42,716 bases of DNA. Origin: Candidatus Desulfobia pelagia (GTDB lineage Bacteria > Desulfobacterota > Desulfobulbia > Desulfobulbales > SURF-16). The notes beneath the pieces were generated by a model. The model searched no databases, was not told the DNA's origin, and saw only the letters and a program-made list of their open reading frames with translations. This document shows positions 35,664-42,716 of this stretch, piece by piece; within the stretch, counting starts at the first letter, position 1; each line of letters starts with the position of its first letter. The position numbers were made by a program, and so were the translations under genes. The stretch lies in the NCBI GenBank assembly GCA_014382295.1, contig JACNJZ010000138.1:1-42716 (forward strand). The letters are read 5' to 3'.

Positions 35664-36059
35664 TTACCAGATTGATTTCACATGCTCATAACGCTGAATT
35701 TTCTCGTCCTTCGTAACAATTGGCAACCCGAGGGAAAGCGCTGTTGCTACAATAATGCGATCGGCAGGATCCTGATGAAACAAACCCGGTAAATTAACAG
35801 AACGCAGGGCAATGGTATTGTCTACAGGAACAAAACTAACAAATGGAAGGGCTTCTGTTTTTCGTATCCAGTCCCGCACATCGATTGAAAATTCAAGTCT
35901 GCCTTTCTGAACCAGCATTGCAATTTCCCATGTACTCATGGAAGAAATGACGACACCCTGTTCAGCTGATGCCCCCTGAATAGCCTGCCTTGCCTTTTTT
36001 GACAAGGTTTCAGGTTCACTAACCCACCAAAGCCAGATATGTGTATCAAGCACTATCAT
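35664..36059 (-). CDS. VapC-type PIN-domain toxin
   Basis: A 131-residue PIN-domain ribonuclease. The acidic residues are D4 in MIVLDTHIW, E of SMSTWEIA, and the pair in HQDPADRIIVATA, the typical four-acid layout. It resembles the Sll0205-like VapC group that pairs with Phd-type antitoxins. I chose ATG 36059 because it overlaps the antitoxin stop (ATGA); the upstream ATG at 36074 would run into the antitoxin gene. The toxin probably cuts a tRNA or rRNA when the antitoxin is degraded. It converges on the PPDK-like gene 22 bases away. Confidence 0.9.
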   Translation of the reverse strand: MIVLDTHIWLWWVSEPETLSKKARQAIQGASAEQGVVISSMSTWEIAMLVQKGRLEFSIDVRDWIRKTEALPFVSFVPVDNTIALRSVNLPGLFHQDPADRIIVATALSLGLPIVTKDEKIQRYEHVKSIW

Positions 36060-36289
36060 TTCAACATGTCCCAATCATTTTCGGCAACAGGTTCCATGGG
36101 GTCCTCATAACGCAGTATAGAGTTCCGCAATTCCTTAACAGCGTCCATGGGATCTTCGCGGTAAGGAATAATTTTAAGTACCGGCTTGGTGTGATCGGTT
36201 ATGATCAAGGGCTGACCCGTTTGCTGTACTTGGCGGAAATACTTGAGAGCCTGAGGTTTAAATTTAGATTTTGAAATGCTCTTTTCCAT
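36056..36289 (-). CDS. Phd/YefM-type antitoxin
   Basis: A 77-residue antitoxin. KFKPQALKYFRQVQQTGQPLIITDHTKPV (spanning about 10-38) fits the Phd/YefM DNA-binding fold, followed by an acidic C-terminus (LRYEDPMEP, ENDWDML) that would embrace the toxin. It starts the two-gene operon with the PIN toxin. A dyad at 36325-36346 lies 36 bases upstream and is a candidate operator for autoregulation. Confidence 0.88.
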   Translation of the reverse strand: MEKSISKSKFKPQALKYFRQVQQTGQPLIITDHTKPVLKIIPYREDPMDAVKELRNSILRYEDPMEPVAENDWDMLK

Positions 36290-36324
36290 AAGTCTCTCCT
36301 GTAATTATCACAAAAACACAACAT

Positions 36325-36346
36325 GTGACCATGGTATCATGACCAC
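36325..36346. promoter_or_regulatory. candidate operator of the toxin-antitoxin operon
   Basis: The 22-base dyad has the form GTG-NN-CATG-N-TA-N-CATG-NN-CAC, matching its own reverse complement at all bases except the N positions. It lies between the antitoxin start (36289) and the end of hemW (36406), where the promoter should be. Phd-type antitoxins bind such palindromes. Confidence 0.5.
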
Positions 36347-36405
36347 AGGATCACGTCAAGGGAGTTTCCGGCCTTCCTGCCCCAAAGCCTATCAACGATG
36401 ACGGC

Positions 36406-37548
36406 TCAGACAAGCTGGGCAAGTACCTGATTGGCAACTGGCAGTGCAACCGGGGTAAGACGCAGAAAACCATTCTGCGTTTCCAGAAGATTACGATTTT
36501 CCAATTCTGTCAATTTTTCTCCGTAATACTCATCTGGAGTCAGGCCGAAACGTTCTTTCATCTCCGCAATTCGAACTCCGCACAACATGCGAAGGCCCAT
36601 AATGATAGTTTCCCGGAAACGGGACGAACGGCTCAAAAATTCAACCGATAAAATGGGCTGTTCATTCTTTTTTAACATCTTTGAAAAACGCAAGGGATCA
36701 TTCTCATTACATACCCTCAAACCATGTAGGCCGCTGACAGAACCCGCTCCCAGTCCGAGATACGACCTGTTTCTCCAATAGTGAATATTATGCCTGCATT
36801 CAAATCCTTTTCTGGCAAAATTGGAAATTTCGTATTGCTGAAAATCAGGTGAAATCATTTCAGCAGTCATCACTTCCATATCTGCCAATTCATCTTCCGT
36901 TGGCAGAACCGCTTTTTTCTCAGCAACCTGTATGGCAAGAGGTGTCTTCTCCTCAACCATCAGCTCATAGAGTGACACATGCTGTATCCCCATTGAAACA
37001 GCAGCAGCCAAAGACTGACGCCAATGCTCCGTCGTCTGTCCAGGCAAACCATATATCAGATCAATATTGATGTTTGAAAAACCTGCCTGTCCGGCCTTCT
37101 CTATGGCCCGCTGTGCCTCTAAAGCAGAATGACTTCGGCCTATCGTCTGCAAAAGAGCATCATCAAAAGACTGGACACCGATACTCAGCCTGTTGACCCC
37201 AGCCTGACGGAGCGCGAGCAAGGTCTGGCTGTCTGCTGTATTGGGGTTGGATTCCACGGTAATCTCCGGCCTGGAAATAAACCGATACCTGTGCAGAGCT
37301 TCTCCAATGAGGGCAACAAGGGTTTCAGCTCCCAGAACCGTTGGCGTTCCGCCGCCAATGTACAGAGAGTGGAAGGTCTGATCACGGCACCAGGGGTGTT
37401 CAGCCATGACGACCAGCTGCCGGAGAAGAGCTTCAACATAGGAATCAACATCCTGTCCCATCAGGGGATAGGAATTAAAGGAGCAGTAACTGCATTTACT
37501 GAGGCAAAAGGGGATGTGAATATAGAGGCCGGCGCCGGAGGAACTCAT
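36406..37548 (-). CDS. hemW: HemW-type radical SAM heme chaperone
   Basis: A 380-residue radical SAM protein. The cluster motif is CLSKCSYCSF (C15, C19, C22 from the chosen start) and the GGGTPT motif follows at about residue 63. The CSYCSF form and the length fit HemW, the heme chaperone once annotated as an oxygen-independent coproporphyrinogen oxidase; true HemN usually has an extra cysteine. I chose ATG 37548 because it overlaps the radC stop (ATGA); an in-frame ATG at 37569 adds seven residues. It is the last gene of the gatB-radC-hemW run. Confidence 0.9.
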   Translation of the reverse strand: MSSSGAGLYIHIPFCLSKCSYCSFNSYPLMGQDVDSYVEALLRQLVVMAEHPWCRDQTFHSLYIGGGTPTVLGAETLVALIGEALHRYRFISRPEITVESNPNTADSQTLLALRQAGVNRLSIGVQSFDDALLQTIGRSHSALEAQRAIEKAGQAGFSNINIDLIYGLPGQTTEHWRQSLAAAVSMGIQHVSLYELMVEEKTPLAIQVAEKKAVLPTEDELADMEVMTAEMISPDFQQYEISNFARKGFECRHNIHYWRNRSYLGLGAGSVSGLHGLRVCNENDPLRFSKMLKKNEQPILSVEFLSRSSRFRETIIMGLRMLCGVRIAEMKERFGLTPDEYYGEKLTELENRNLLETQNGFLRLTPVALPVANQVLAQLV

Positions 37549-38282
37549 TGCTTCAAAAGATTCCGGCATTCCTGTTTAATCTCTTCCATGAGGCCGTGGT
37601 CGGCAAAGCTGAAAGGTTTCTCCTGGTGGCCAATGATCAGGTGATCAAGGAGCTGGATATCCATTACCGAACAGGCCAGAAACAGATTTTTTGTCAATGT
37701 CCGGTCAGCGGCAGAAGGGACCTGGGAGCCGGTTGGATGATTATGGGCGATAACAAGTGCTGCTGCATTATTTTCCAAAACCATCTTGATAAGTTCCCGG
37801 GGGTAAATAGTATTACTCGACAGTGTTCCTTCAAAAACCGTCAGGGCATCTATGATGGCAAGACCGGCATCAAGAAGAATGACCTTGAAAACTTCTTTTT
37901 TTAGGTGGCGCATGGAGTGATTGAGATACTCGGAAACTTCACTGGACGACCGGAGATAGTCTTTATGCTGAAGACGCTGGTTCAAGTAACGGCGGGCTAC
38001 ACTCTGGATAAAAGAGACAACAAATCCGTTCTGGGCTCCGATTCCCTTGACCTCCTGAAGTGCCTCGGGCGAGGCTTCAAGAACAGCACCAAAAGAGCCA
38101 AATTGCTTAAGCAGAGCCCGGGCTTCCTGCTTACAGTCCTTCCGGGGGGTTCCCAGAGTAAGAAGAAGCTCCAGCACCTCATCATCATTAAGAGCCTCCA
38201 GCCCGCGAGCCAGAAACTTCTCCCGCAGCCGCTGCCGGTGCCCTTTGGTCTTATCTTCAAGTATTTTAGCCACTAAACCCAC
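37545..38282 (-). CDS. radC: RadC family JAB-domain protein
   Basis: A 245-residue protein with an N-terminal helix-hairpin-helix-like region (about 30-95) and a JAB/MPN metalloprotease-like domain with E151, the H180-N-H182-P motif and D193 in PSAADRT. RadC was named for DNA repair but its activity is not established. The start is GTG 38282, which lies inside the left 28-base arm of the GxxExxY element (38269-38296). The first few residues are therefore encoded by the repeat, and the original start of radC may have been lost or replaced. A GTG at 38273 is an alternative. Confidence 0.88.
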   Translation of the reverse strand: MGLVAKILEDKTKGHRQRLREKFLARGLEALNDDEVLELLLTLGTPRKDCKQEARALLKQFGSFGAVLEASPEALQEVKGIGAQNGFVVSFIQSVARRYLNQRLQHKDYLRSSSEVSEYLNHSMRHLKKEVFKVILLDAGLAIIDALTVFEGTLSSNTIYPRELIKMVLENNAAALVIAHNHPTGSQVPSAADRTLTKNLFLACSVMDIQLLDHLIIGHQEKPFSFADHGLMEEIKQECRNLLKQ

Positions 38283-38696
38283 AAAAAAACACGAAATTAT
38301 AAAACATATCTTTTAATTGTCGCCTTCGGATAAGCGAAGTTCACAAGCAATCCAACTTCTATGCCTGTAGCCTTGAGATAATTTATGATCTGAGTTTCAT
38401 GAGCTTTATGTAGATTGCTTTGTGCCTTCAACTCAATAATTATTTTGTTAGTTACAACAATATCAGCAAGGTAGTCCCCGACAACCTCTCCTTTATACAT
38501 AACTTGGATTGGTTTCTGAACCTCAACAGTAAAACCTTGTCTCTCTAATTCTATTCGCAAGGCCTTCTCATAAACCTTTTCCAGAAAGCCATGCCCCAGC
38601 TCTTTATAGACGGCAAAAACACACCCGCTTATTTGATAAACAAGTTCTTTTTCAACAAGTATTTTCACTTTCGTGTTTTTTCGTGGGTTTCGTGGC
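38269..38696. mobile_element. GxxExxY gene element with 28-bp terminal inverted repeats
   Basis: The arms at 38269-38296 and 38669-38696 are inverted copies with 26 of 28 bases alike; they are built of CGTG/CCACGAA units such as AACCCACGAAAAAACACG. They enclose exactly the GxxExxY gene, whose GTG start directly follows one arm. The 428-base unit lies between gatB and radC. No obvious target duplication is seen. No transposase is present. Calling it mobile is inference from structure. Confidence 0.7.
38297..38668 (-). CDS. GxxExxY protein
   Basis: A 123-residue protein of the GxxExxY family. The naming motif is GFLEKVYEKAL (G28 to Y34 region), and the later DYLADIVVTNKIIIELKA and YLKATGIEVGLLVNFA have the D-x(n)-ExK look of PD-(D/E)XK nucleases. 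The biological role is unknown; the family occurs in multiple copies in some environmental bacteria. The start is GTG 38668, directly after the inverted-repeat arm. Its stop region touches the other arm. Confidence 0.9.
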   Translation of the reverse strand: MKILVEKELVYQISGCVFAVYKELGHGFLEKVYEKALRIELERQGFTVEVQKPIQVMYKGEVVGDYLADIVVTNKIIIELKAQSNLHKAHETQIINYLKATGIEVGLLVNFAYPKATIKRYVL

Positions 38697-38704
38697 CGGA
38701 TAAT

Positions 38705-40138
38705 CTATTTATTCAATTCCTTTATAAACAGCTCATTGGCCATTTTGGGATTAGCCTTGCCCTTGGTTTTCTGCATAAGCTGACCAACGAAAAAACCCAT
38801 CACTTTGGTTTTGCCAGCCCTGAACTGCTCCACCTGATCTGCGTTGTCAGCCAGGATTTCCTGAACAATTTTAAGGAGATCCCCTTCATCGCTCATCTGA
38901 ACCAGGTTTTTCTCTTTAACAATCGTCTCCGGATCCTTACCACTGCCCATCATCTCTTCAAACACGGTCTTGGCAATTTTACCGCTGATCGTGCCCTTAT
39001 CTATCATTCCAAGCAGGCCCCCCAGATTTTCAGGTGAAACAGGGAAGGCACTGACATCTATGCCGTCTTCCCCCTTCAACTCCCGGAGCATCTCGGTCTT
39101 TATCCAGTTTCCAAGCTTTGTTGCGTTGGCATAACCGGCCAGGGCCGCCTCAAAATAATCAGCCAGCTCCCGGGATGTCGTCAGGATTGAAGCATCCTCT
39201 TCTCCAAGGCCCAGCTCGGAGATAAAGCGCCCTTTCTTGTCATCAGGTAATTCCGGCATGCTTTCTTTAATGCTGGACACCCACTCTTCATCAATGACAA
39301 CCGGCACCAGATCAGGATCCGGGAAATAACGATAATCATGGGCCTCTTCCTTGCCGCGCATGGAAGAGGAAACATTGCGATCCGGGTCCCAGAGCAAGGT
39401 CTCCTGCACGACTTTTCCACCGTCGAGCAAAATATCTCTCTGCCGCCGTTCTTCATATTCCAGGGCCCGCTGCACATTGCGGAAAGAATTCATATTCTTC
39501 AGCTCCGTGCGGGTCCCTAGCTTTTCCTGTCCTACAGGCCTCAGGGAAATATTGGCATCGCAACGGAAACTTCCCTCCTGCATATTGCCGTCGCAGATGT
39601 CCAGATAACGAAGAATAGCATGAAGTTTTTTCAGGTATGCTGCTGCCTCTGCTGCAGAGCGAATATCCGGTTCGCTGACGATTTCTATCAGCGGCACCCC
39701 TGTTCTATTCAGGTCCACATAGCTCAGGGGCTGCGTTTCATCATGGACCAGCTTGCCGGCATCTTCTTCCATATGTATTCGAGTCAAACCAATACGCCTG
39801 ACACTCCCGTCAACCTCAACATCAACGAAGCCATGCTCAGCGATCGGCAGCTCAAACTGGGATATCTGATACCCTTTGGGAAGATCAGGATAGAAATAAT
39901 TCTTGCGGGCAAACTGATTGAGTTCACCAATTTCACAATGGGTGGCAAGGGCCATTTTAATGGCATACTCAACCACTTTTTTATTCAGCACCGGCAAAAC
40001 ACCTGGCATCCCAAGGCATACCGGACAGGTATTTGAGTTTGGGGGGTTGCCGAATGTCGTGGTGCAGCCGCAGAATATCTTGGTGGTGGTTTTCATCTGG
40101 GCATGGATTTCCAGCCCGATCACAGTTTCAAAATCCAT
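38705..40138 (-). CDS. gatB: Asp-tRNA(Asn)/Glu-tRNA(Gln) amidotransferase subunit B
   Basis: A 477-residue subunit that binds the mischarged tRNA, activates its side chain with ATP and receives ammonia from GatA. The start [20 protein letters not shown], the zinc-binding CxxC pair (FCGC and CPVC), and the [10 protein letters not shown] region are typical. The C-terminal YqeY/tail domain (about 330-477) is present. It is 17 kb away from gatCA and on the other strand. It heads the gatB-GxxExxY-radC-hemW run. Confidence 0.97.
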   Translation of the reverse strand: MDFETVIGLEIHAQMKTTTKIFCGCTTTFGNPPNSNTCPVCLGMPGVLPVLNKKVVEYAIKMALATHCEIGELNQFARKNYFYPDLPKGYQISQFELPIAEHGFVDVEVDGSVRRIGLTRIHMEEDAGKLVHDETQPLSYVDLNRTGVPLIEIVSEPDIRSAAEAAAYLKKLHAILRYLDICDGNMQEGSFRCDANISLRPVGQEKLGTRTELKNMNSFRNVQRALEYEERRQRDILLDGGKVVQETLLWDPDRNVSSSMRGKEEAHDYRYFPDPDLVPVVIDEEWVSSIKESMPELPDDKKGRFISELGLGEEDASILTTSRELADYFEAALAGYANATKLGNWIKTEMLRELKGEDGIDVSAFPVSPENLGGLLGMIDKGTISGKIAKTVFEEMMGSGKDPETIVKEKNLVQMSDEGDLLKIVQEILADNADQVEQFRAGKTKVMGFFVGQLMQKTKGKANPKMANELFIKELNK

Positions 40139-40167
40139 CTGTTACTCCATATAAAAATAAATCCCTA

Positions 40168-40704
40168 TCACTTACTCTTTTGAACCCACGCGCTGACCTT
40201 TGCGAGCTCGTCCTGCCAGTCAGAACTGACCCTGATTTCAAGAAACAGGCGAAACAATTCATCCACAGTACGTGTTGCTGTTTCCAGCAGACCGATACGA
40301 TCAAGAAGACGACCTTCAACCGCATGGGGATCATCACTTTCCTCTGTTCCTGTCATGGTTTTCGGAAGCTTGACATTACGAAACTGGAGCATGCTCCCCT
40401 TCAGGGTCAGAAACCATTGATACTCCCCCAGAACAAGGTGAATTCGTGTCTGCTCAAGCTTTTTACCCATGCGCAAACCGGTTCGCGCTTCGCGAAGCTC
40501 CGCCTGAAGACCCTGGCAGACAATCTTTTCAAAGGAATCGCCCTCTCCATATTCGAGGAGCATGTGCTTTTCAAATACAAGCTGGATATCCCCTGTTCCA
40601 GGCAGAAAAACGGTACCACCCCGTTCATCACTTTTATACCAGAGCCAGGTAAGAAAATCCTGGCCAAGAAATCGTTTTTCAGAAATAAGATCGACTAAGT
40701 CCAT
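40168..40704 (-). CDS. RdgC C-terminal-like protein (second half of a split RdgC)
   Basis: A 178-residue protein with no named family that I am sure of. FLTWLWYKSDERGG and HLVLGEYQWFLTLKGSMLQFRNVKLP (about 92-117) line up with the second half of E. coli RdgC (ELTEWVRSG and the LDWQQRIQFVM region). Its partner upstream matches the first half. RdgC forms a ring around duplex DNA and limits RecA action. The two genes are 88 bases apart; a small GTGGC/GCCAC hairpin lies in the gap (40740-40753). Confidence 0.6.
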   Translation of the reverse strand: MDLVDLISEKRFLGQDFLTWLWYKSDERGGTVFLPGTGDIQLVFEKHMLLEYGEGDSFEKIVCQGLQAELREARTGLRMGKKLEQTRIHLVLGEYQWFLTLKGSMLQFRNVKLPKTMTGTEESDDPHAVEGRLLDRIGLLETATRTVDELFRLFLEIRVSSDWQDELAKVSAWVQKSK

Positions 40705-40792
40705 TGAGAACGCTTTTGTGTTTGTGTGAAAGTTTAAAGGTGGCGAATGCCACTTATTCTTCTTTTTGTTTAATCATCAATATGAAACAGCG

Positions 40793-41398
40793 TTATATGA
40801 AAATTGCCGGTGTAATCTCCGAGAGAGCCTCATGCTTTGCAGGCCCGACAAGATGCTCGGCTGTAAGATACGGAATCTGCTGCATCAGTGACAACCCGAA
40901 GGTCTCCTTGAAAAAATCTTCCAGTTCCACCTGGGCCTTTTCACTTGTGGAAAAAAAGAGCAGGGTGGATTCAGCCAGGTTCCAGCAGAGATCATACGTT
41001 GATGGCACAGGCACCGCTTTTTTGAGCAGCATGAGGTTGACGTTTTCTTTAATGTCCAGCTTCTGAACCCGGCTTAATTTCGGGATCTGCTTTGCTTTCT
41101 TGAAACGCTCTTCCTCTTTCAGGCAGAATTTCTTCAGGACCCTTGGAGCAACTTTTCTTTCATCAATGCGAAGCGTCAGGACGATATAGTCACCTGCCGC
41201 GAAAGAAGCATATTCAAAAGAAGCATCAAACATATTAACAACTGACACCCAGCCAACGGAACGCTCTTCATAATTTTCATCAATATCCCGAAAGGCATGC
41301 TGGGCTATTTTTTCAGCGGCAAAATCCCAGAAATTCTCGGGCAATTCGTCAATCACTTTATATCGAACAAAACTGGCAGAGCCAGAAAACAGTCCCAT
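40793..41398 (-). CDS. RdgC N-terminal-like recombination-associated protein
   Basis: A 201-residue protein similar to the first part of RdgC: GWVSVVNMFD matches the conserved GWVPP-type turn, VLTLRIDERKVAPRVLKK matches the RKEEKILPSPVIKQ region, and LLFFSTSEKAQVELEDFFKETFGL matches the later strand and helix. Full RdgC is about 300 residues, so this gene and the next look like RdgC in two pieces. It is first in its operon. The window does not show nearby rec genes. Confidence 0.75.
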   Translation of the reverse strand: MGLFSGSASFVRYKVIDELPENFWDFAAEKIAQHAFRDIDENYEERSVGWVSVVNMFDASFEYASFAAGDYIVLTLRIDERKVAPRVLKKFCLKEEERFKKAKQIPKLSRVQKLDIKENVNLMLLKKAVPVPSTYDLCWNLAESTLLFFSTSEKAQVELEDFFKETFGLSLMQQIPYLTAEHLVGPAKHEALSEITPAIFI

Positions 41399-41431
41399 AA
41401 TACTCTTCCTTCTTCTTTTTCAAAAAGTTAT

Positions 41432-41460
41432 ATAATATAAGGTAGCCTTGAATAATACAA
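41432..41460 (-). promoter_or_regulatory. candidate promoter of the split rdgC operon
   Basis: On the minus strand TTGTAT (41460-41455) and TATTAT (41437-41432) are 17 bases apart, 34 bases before the ATG at 41398. The -10 box is five of six consensus. The -35 box is poor. Pattern only. Confidence 0.35.
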
Positions 41461-41581
41461 ACGGCCAACAGCTCATACATAGCAGACATAGTGCCGCTGT
41501 ACAAGTGATTTAAAGACAGAAGGACAAACACTTGGCCCCGAAGAAAAAGAGTGAAAATAGTGAAAAAAAAGAGTAGAAACC

Positions 41582-41610
41582 TTGACAAAGCATTCTGACT
41601 CAGTTAAATA
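41582..41610 (+). promoter_or_regulatory. tRNA promoter
   Basis: TTGACA (41582-41587, full consensus) and TAAATA (41605-41610) are separated by 17 bases and lie 16 bases before tRNA-Lys, where a tRNA operon promoter should be. Confidence 0.7.
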
Positions 41611-41626
41611 ACCCTTTTTCGTGTAT

Positions 41627-41702
41627 GGGTCGTTAACTCAGTCGGTAGAGTATCTGCCTTTTAAGTAGAGAGTCGTTGGTTCGAGTCCAACACGACCCAC
41701 CA
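41627..41702 (+). tRNA. tRNA-Lys (TTT)
   Basis: A 76-base cloverleaf. Acceptor GGGTCGT pairs with ACGACCC, the anticodon loop CTTTTAA carries TTT (41660-41662), the T arm is GTTGG/CCAAC with TTCGAGT, and the CCA end is encoded. It is followed 6 bases later by tRNA-Glu. Confidence 0.98.
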
Positions 41703-41708
41703 ATAGAT

Positions 41709-41786
41709 GTCCCCATCGTCTAGTCAGGTCCAGGACACCGGCCTTTCACGCCGGCAACAGGGGTTCGAATCCCCTTGGGGACGCCA
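41709..41786 (+). tRNA. tRNA-Glu (TTC)
   Basis: A 78-base tRNA. GTCCCCA pairs with TGGGGAC, the anticodon stem CCGGC/GCCGG holds loop CTTTCAC with anticodon TTC, and GCCA ends the gene. It shares a transcript with tRNA-Lys. Its 3-prime end abuts an integrase remnant, so it may have served as an attachment site. Confidence 0.98.
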
Positions 41787-41795
41787 AGCAAATTC

Positions 41796-41831
41796 AAGGA
41801 GTTAGCCTAGATTAGGTTGACTCCTTTTTTT
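41796..41831 (+). terminator. terminator of the tRNA operon
   Basis: GGAGTTAGCCTA (41798-41809) pairs with TAGGTTGACTCC (41813-41824), allowing two G-U pairs, then seven Ts (41825-41831). It lies 10 bases after tRNA-Glu. It overlaps the end of the dead integrase on the other strand. Confidence 0.85.
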
Positions 41832-41999
41832 GTTTTGACGGCTCCTCTGACGGCTTTTTCTTTTTGAGCCTCACTCTTCTTGCTAAATAGTTCTTCCATC
41901 GCCCCTCTGACATGTTCCAGTCCAAGAGTTTTTAAAGACCGCTCTGTTGTATTAGGGCTTTGATGTCTCAATATAGCTTGTATAATTGCAACATTGTTT
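41807..41999 (-). pseudogene. C-terminal remnant of a tyrosine recombinase
   Basis: Reading the minus strand from about 41999 gives NNVAIIQAILRHQSPNTTERSLKTL... (positions only from here) ending at TAG 41807-41809. ILRHQSPNTTER is the C-terminal hallmark of integrases, but the expected catalytic tyrosine after TTER is serine. A TGA stop precedes the fragment in frame and the rest of the integrase is gone. It abuts tRNA-Glu, the usual insertion place of such elements. I infer a decayed integrated element. Confidence 0.7.
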
Positions 42000-42090
42000 C
42001 AAGCAATATACCTTGAGACATCTTCAACCCTGGGCAAGTTTTTTCGATAAACCAATGGGACAATCGATGTGAAGATATTCACTTAAAACT

Positions 42091-42129
42091 GGCGTGCTCG
42101 CGCGTCGTCCTTGGGCGAATTGTTAGTGC
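42091..42129 (-). other. attC-like half site (integron recombination site fragment)
   Basis: Just after the MazF stop the minus strand reads CACTAACAATTCGCCCAAGG, then ACGACGCGCGAGCACGCC. This is very like the first half (R-double-prime and L-double-prime boxes) of integron attC sites, whose classic form is TAACAATTCGTTCAAGCCGA. The matching second half with GTTRRRY was not found within about 100 bases. The rest of 42000-42141 shows no gene. Confidence 0.4.
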
Positions 42130-42141
42130 TTTTTTGCTGTT

Positions 42142-42486
42142 TTATAGTTTGAGAACCAGCTTCAAGCCCTCGTCGACTTGGTCTATGATATTGTTGGGTA
42201 GATGGTGAACTTTTTCAGTTAATAATGCTTTGTCGATGGTGATAACTTGAGAAATGTTGATAACACTTTCTTTGGACAACTTGGAACTTTTGCTGGATAA
42301 AAGTATATTTCCTGGGGCTGCCGCTAAGCGTAAATTTGAGGTAATTACAACGGCAATAATGGTGTTTATTTTGCTTTTGTTGAATTCGTTTGATTGAATT
42401 ATGAGTAGTGGCCTTTTGTAGCCCGGCTCTGAACCTACAGGCTCGGGTAACTCGACCCACCAAATGTCTCCGCGTTTTATTACCAT
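42142..42486 (-). CDS. MazF/PemK-type toxin
   Basis: A 114-residue endoribonuclease of the MazF (PemK) family. KRGDIWWVELPEPVGSEPGYKRP (from residue 4) is the usual start with the RGDIWWV strand and the E/G-loop to KRP; NTIIAVVITSNL and SVINISQVITID are the two other conserved strands. MazF cuts mRNA at short sequences. It overlaps its antitoxin by seven bases, with the antitoxin first. Confidence 0.92.
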   Translation of the reverse strand: MVIKRGDIWWVELPEPVGSEPGYKRPLLIIQSNEFNKSKINTIIAVVITSNLRLAAAPGNILLSSKSSKLSKESVINISQVITIDKALLTEKVHHLPNNIIDQVDEGLKLVLKL

Positions 42487-42716
42487 TCTTCTTTTTCTAT
42501 TGAACTGAACTGCATAGTTGAAATGGTACTATTTAATTTTGCAGGCTCGGAAGAGTAGATTTCATTTAGCTGTTTAGTGATGAGACCAGGAGGGTGTTGT
42601 TCAAGAAATTTTGCAACAGCTTCGGCGTATAGCTTGCTTCGCGAAACCCCATGGTTTTTTGCGTACTGGTCAGCTGCACGAAATAGTTTGTCTGGTATTG
42701 AGATTGCAGTTTTCAT
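42480..42716 (-). CDS. MazE-like ribbon-helix-helix antitoxin
   Basis: A 78-residue antitoxin. MKTAISIPDKLFRAADQYAK is a ribbon-helix-helix start, with GVSRSKLYAEAVAKFL as its helices; the C-terminal half is a likely toxin-binding tail. The ATG is at the last base of the window (42716), so its promoter is outside, and the gene could extend further upstream although the start looks natural. It pairs with the MazF gene. Confidence 0.85.
   Translation of the reverse strand: MKTAISIPDKLFRAADQYAKNHGVSRSKLYAEAVAKFLEQHPPGLITKQLNEIYSSEPAKLNSTISTMQFSSIEKEEW

Noticed and set aside
40704-40793. Frameshift joining the two RdgC-like genes
   Set aside because: There are 88 bases between the stop and next start with a hairpin and independent ATG, so a single indel would not join them; treated as separate genes.
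41358-41588. 76-codon hydrophobic ORF on the minus strand before the RdgC-like gene
   Set aside because: It overlaps the RdgC-like start, the candidate promoter and AT-rich runs; its hydrophobic appearance comes from poly-T stretches.
41807-42003. Possible selenocysteine TGA linking the integrase fragment to upstream sequence
   Set aside because: Upstream sequence in frame does not resemble the recombinase core and the catalytic tyrosine is already lost; a decayed gene is simpler.

Overview
The window looks like a chromosomal stretch of an anaerobic, Gram-negative Desulfobacterota bacterium, most likely a Desulfobulbales-type sulfate reducer. This is inference from gene content: a NIL-domain ferredoxin-like protein, PyrK/PyrD of the 1B type, the rSAM/selenodomain-associated (arsenosugar) transferase pair, a LysR regulator resembling the selenium-metabolism-associated group, a very large PEP/pyruvate-binding-domain protein, a cobalamin riboswitch and many small toxin-antitoxin and repeat elements. 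Most of the window is ordinary densely packed housekeeping DNA. No ribosomal RNA, phage or CRISPR was seen.

Layout. 1-81 is the right end of a small IS66-like miniature element whose longer copy lies at 26504-26656. 210-7258 (+) holds a 4Fe-4S protein, an M20 peptidase, a canonical parS with parA-parB, then pyrK-pyrD, two small conserved genes and a HAD phosphatase. 7437-11624 holds UPF0280 (-), two TIGR04282/TIGR04283 transferases (+), cvpA (-), a phosphopantetheinyl transferase and a Crp/Fnr regulator (+). 11660-13771 (-) is a RelA/SpoT homologue with an apparently degenerate synthetase domain. 14004-20031 (+) holds rnr, a TrmJ-like methyltransferase, 5-formyl-THF cyclo-ligase, a histone-deacetylase-family enzyme and a response regulator with HD-GYP. 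20041-24162 (+) holds gatC, gatA, hisC, cmk and a PilZ-like protein. 24358-26452 holds a LysR gene (+) facing a minus-strand cobalamin riboswitch, terminator and 46-codon ORF, then rdgB (-). 26773-35641 (+) holds aroK-aroC, a glycogen-synthase-like enzyme, gap and the 1422-residue PPDK-like protein. 35664-41398 (-) holds a PIN/Phd toxin-antitoxin pair, hemW, radC, a GxxExxY gene bracketed by inverted repeats, gatB and a two-gene split version of RdgC. 41627-41786 are tRNA-Lys and tRNA-Glu, followed by a dead integrase tail, an attC-like half site and a MazF-type toxin-antitoxin pair running to the window end.

How the parts work together. parS/ParA/ParB segregate the chromosome. PyrK/PyrD, Cmk, RdgB, the YrfG-like phosphatase and the folate ligase serve nucleotide and one-carbon metabolism. 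AroK, AroC and HisC serve amino-acid synthesis. GatCAB amidates mischarged tRNA, with gatB split 17 kb away from gatCA. Signalling proteins cover c-di-GMP (HD-GYP, PilZ) and probably (p)ppGpp removal (RSH).

The most unusual points are the GxxExxY element with 28-bp terminal inverted repeats inside the gatB-radC-hemW gene run, with relict-like inverted repeats elsewhere in the window; the cobalamin riboswitch that controls only a tiny ORF overlapping the end of lysR; the RSH enzyme lacking the synthetase glutamate; the split RdgC; the PPDK-like protein without a PEP-binding barrel; and the tRNA-Glu/integrase/attC-like/MazEF junction.
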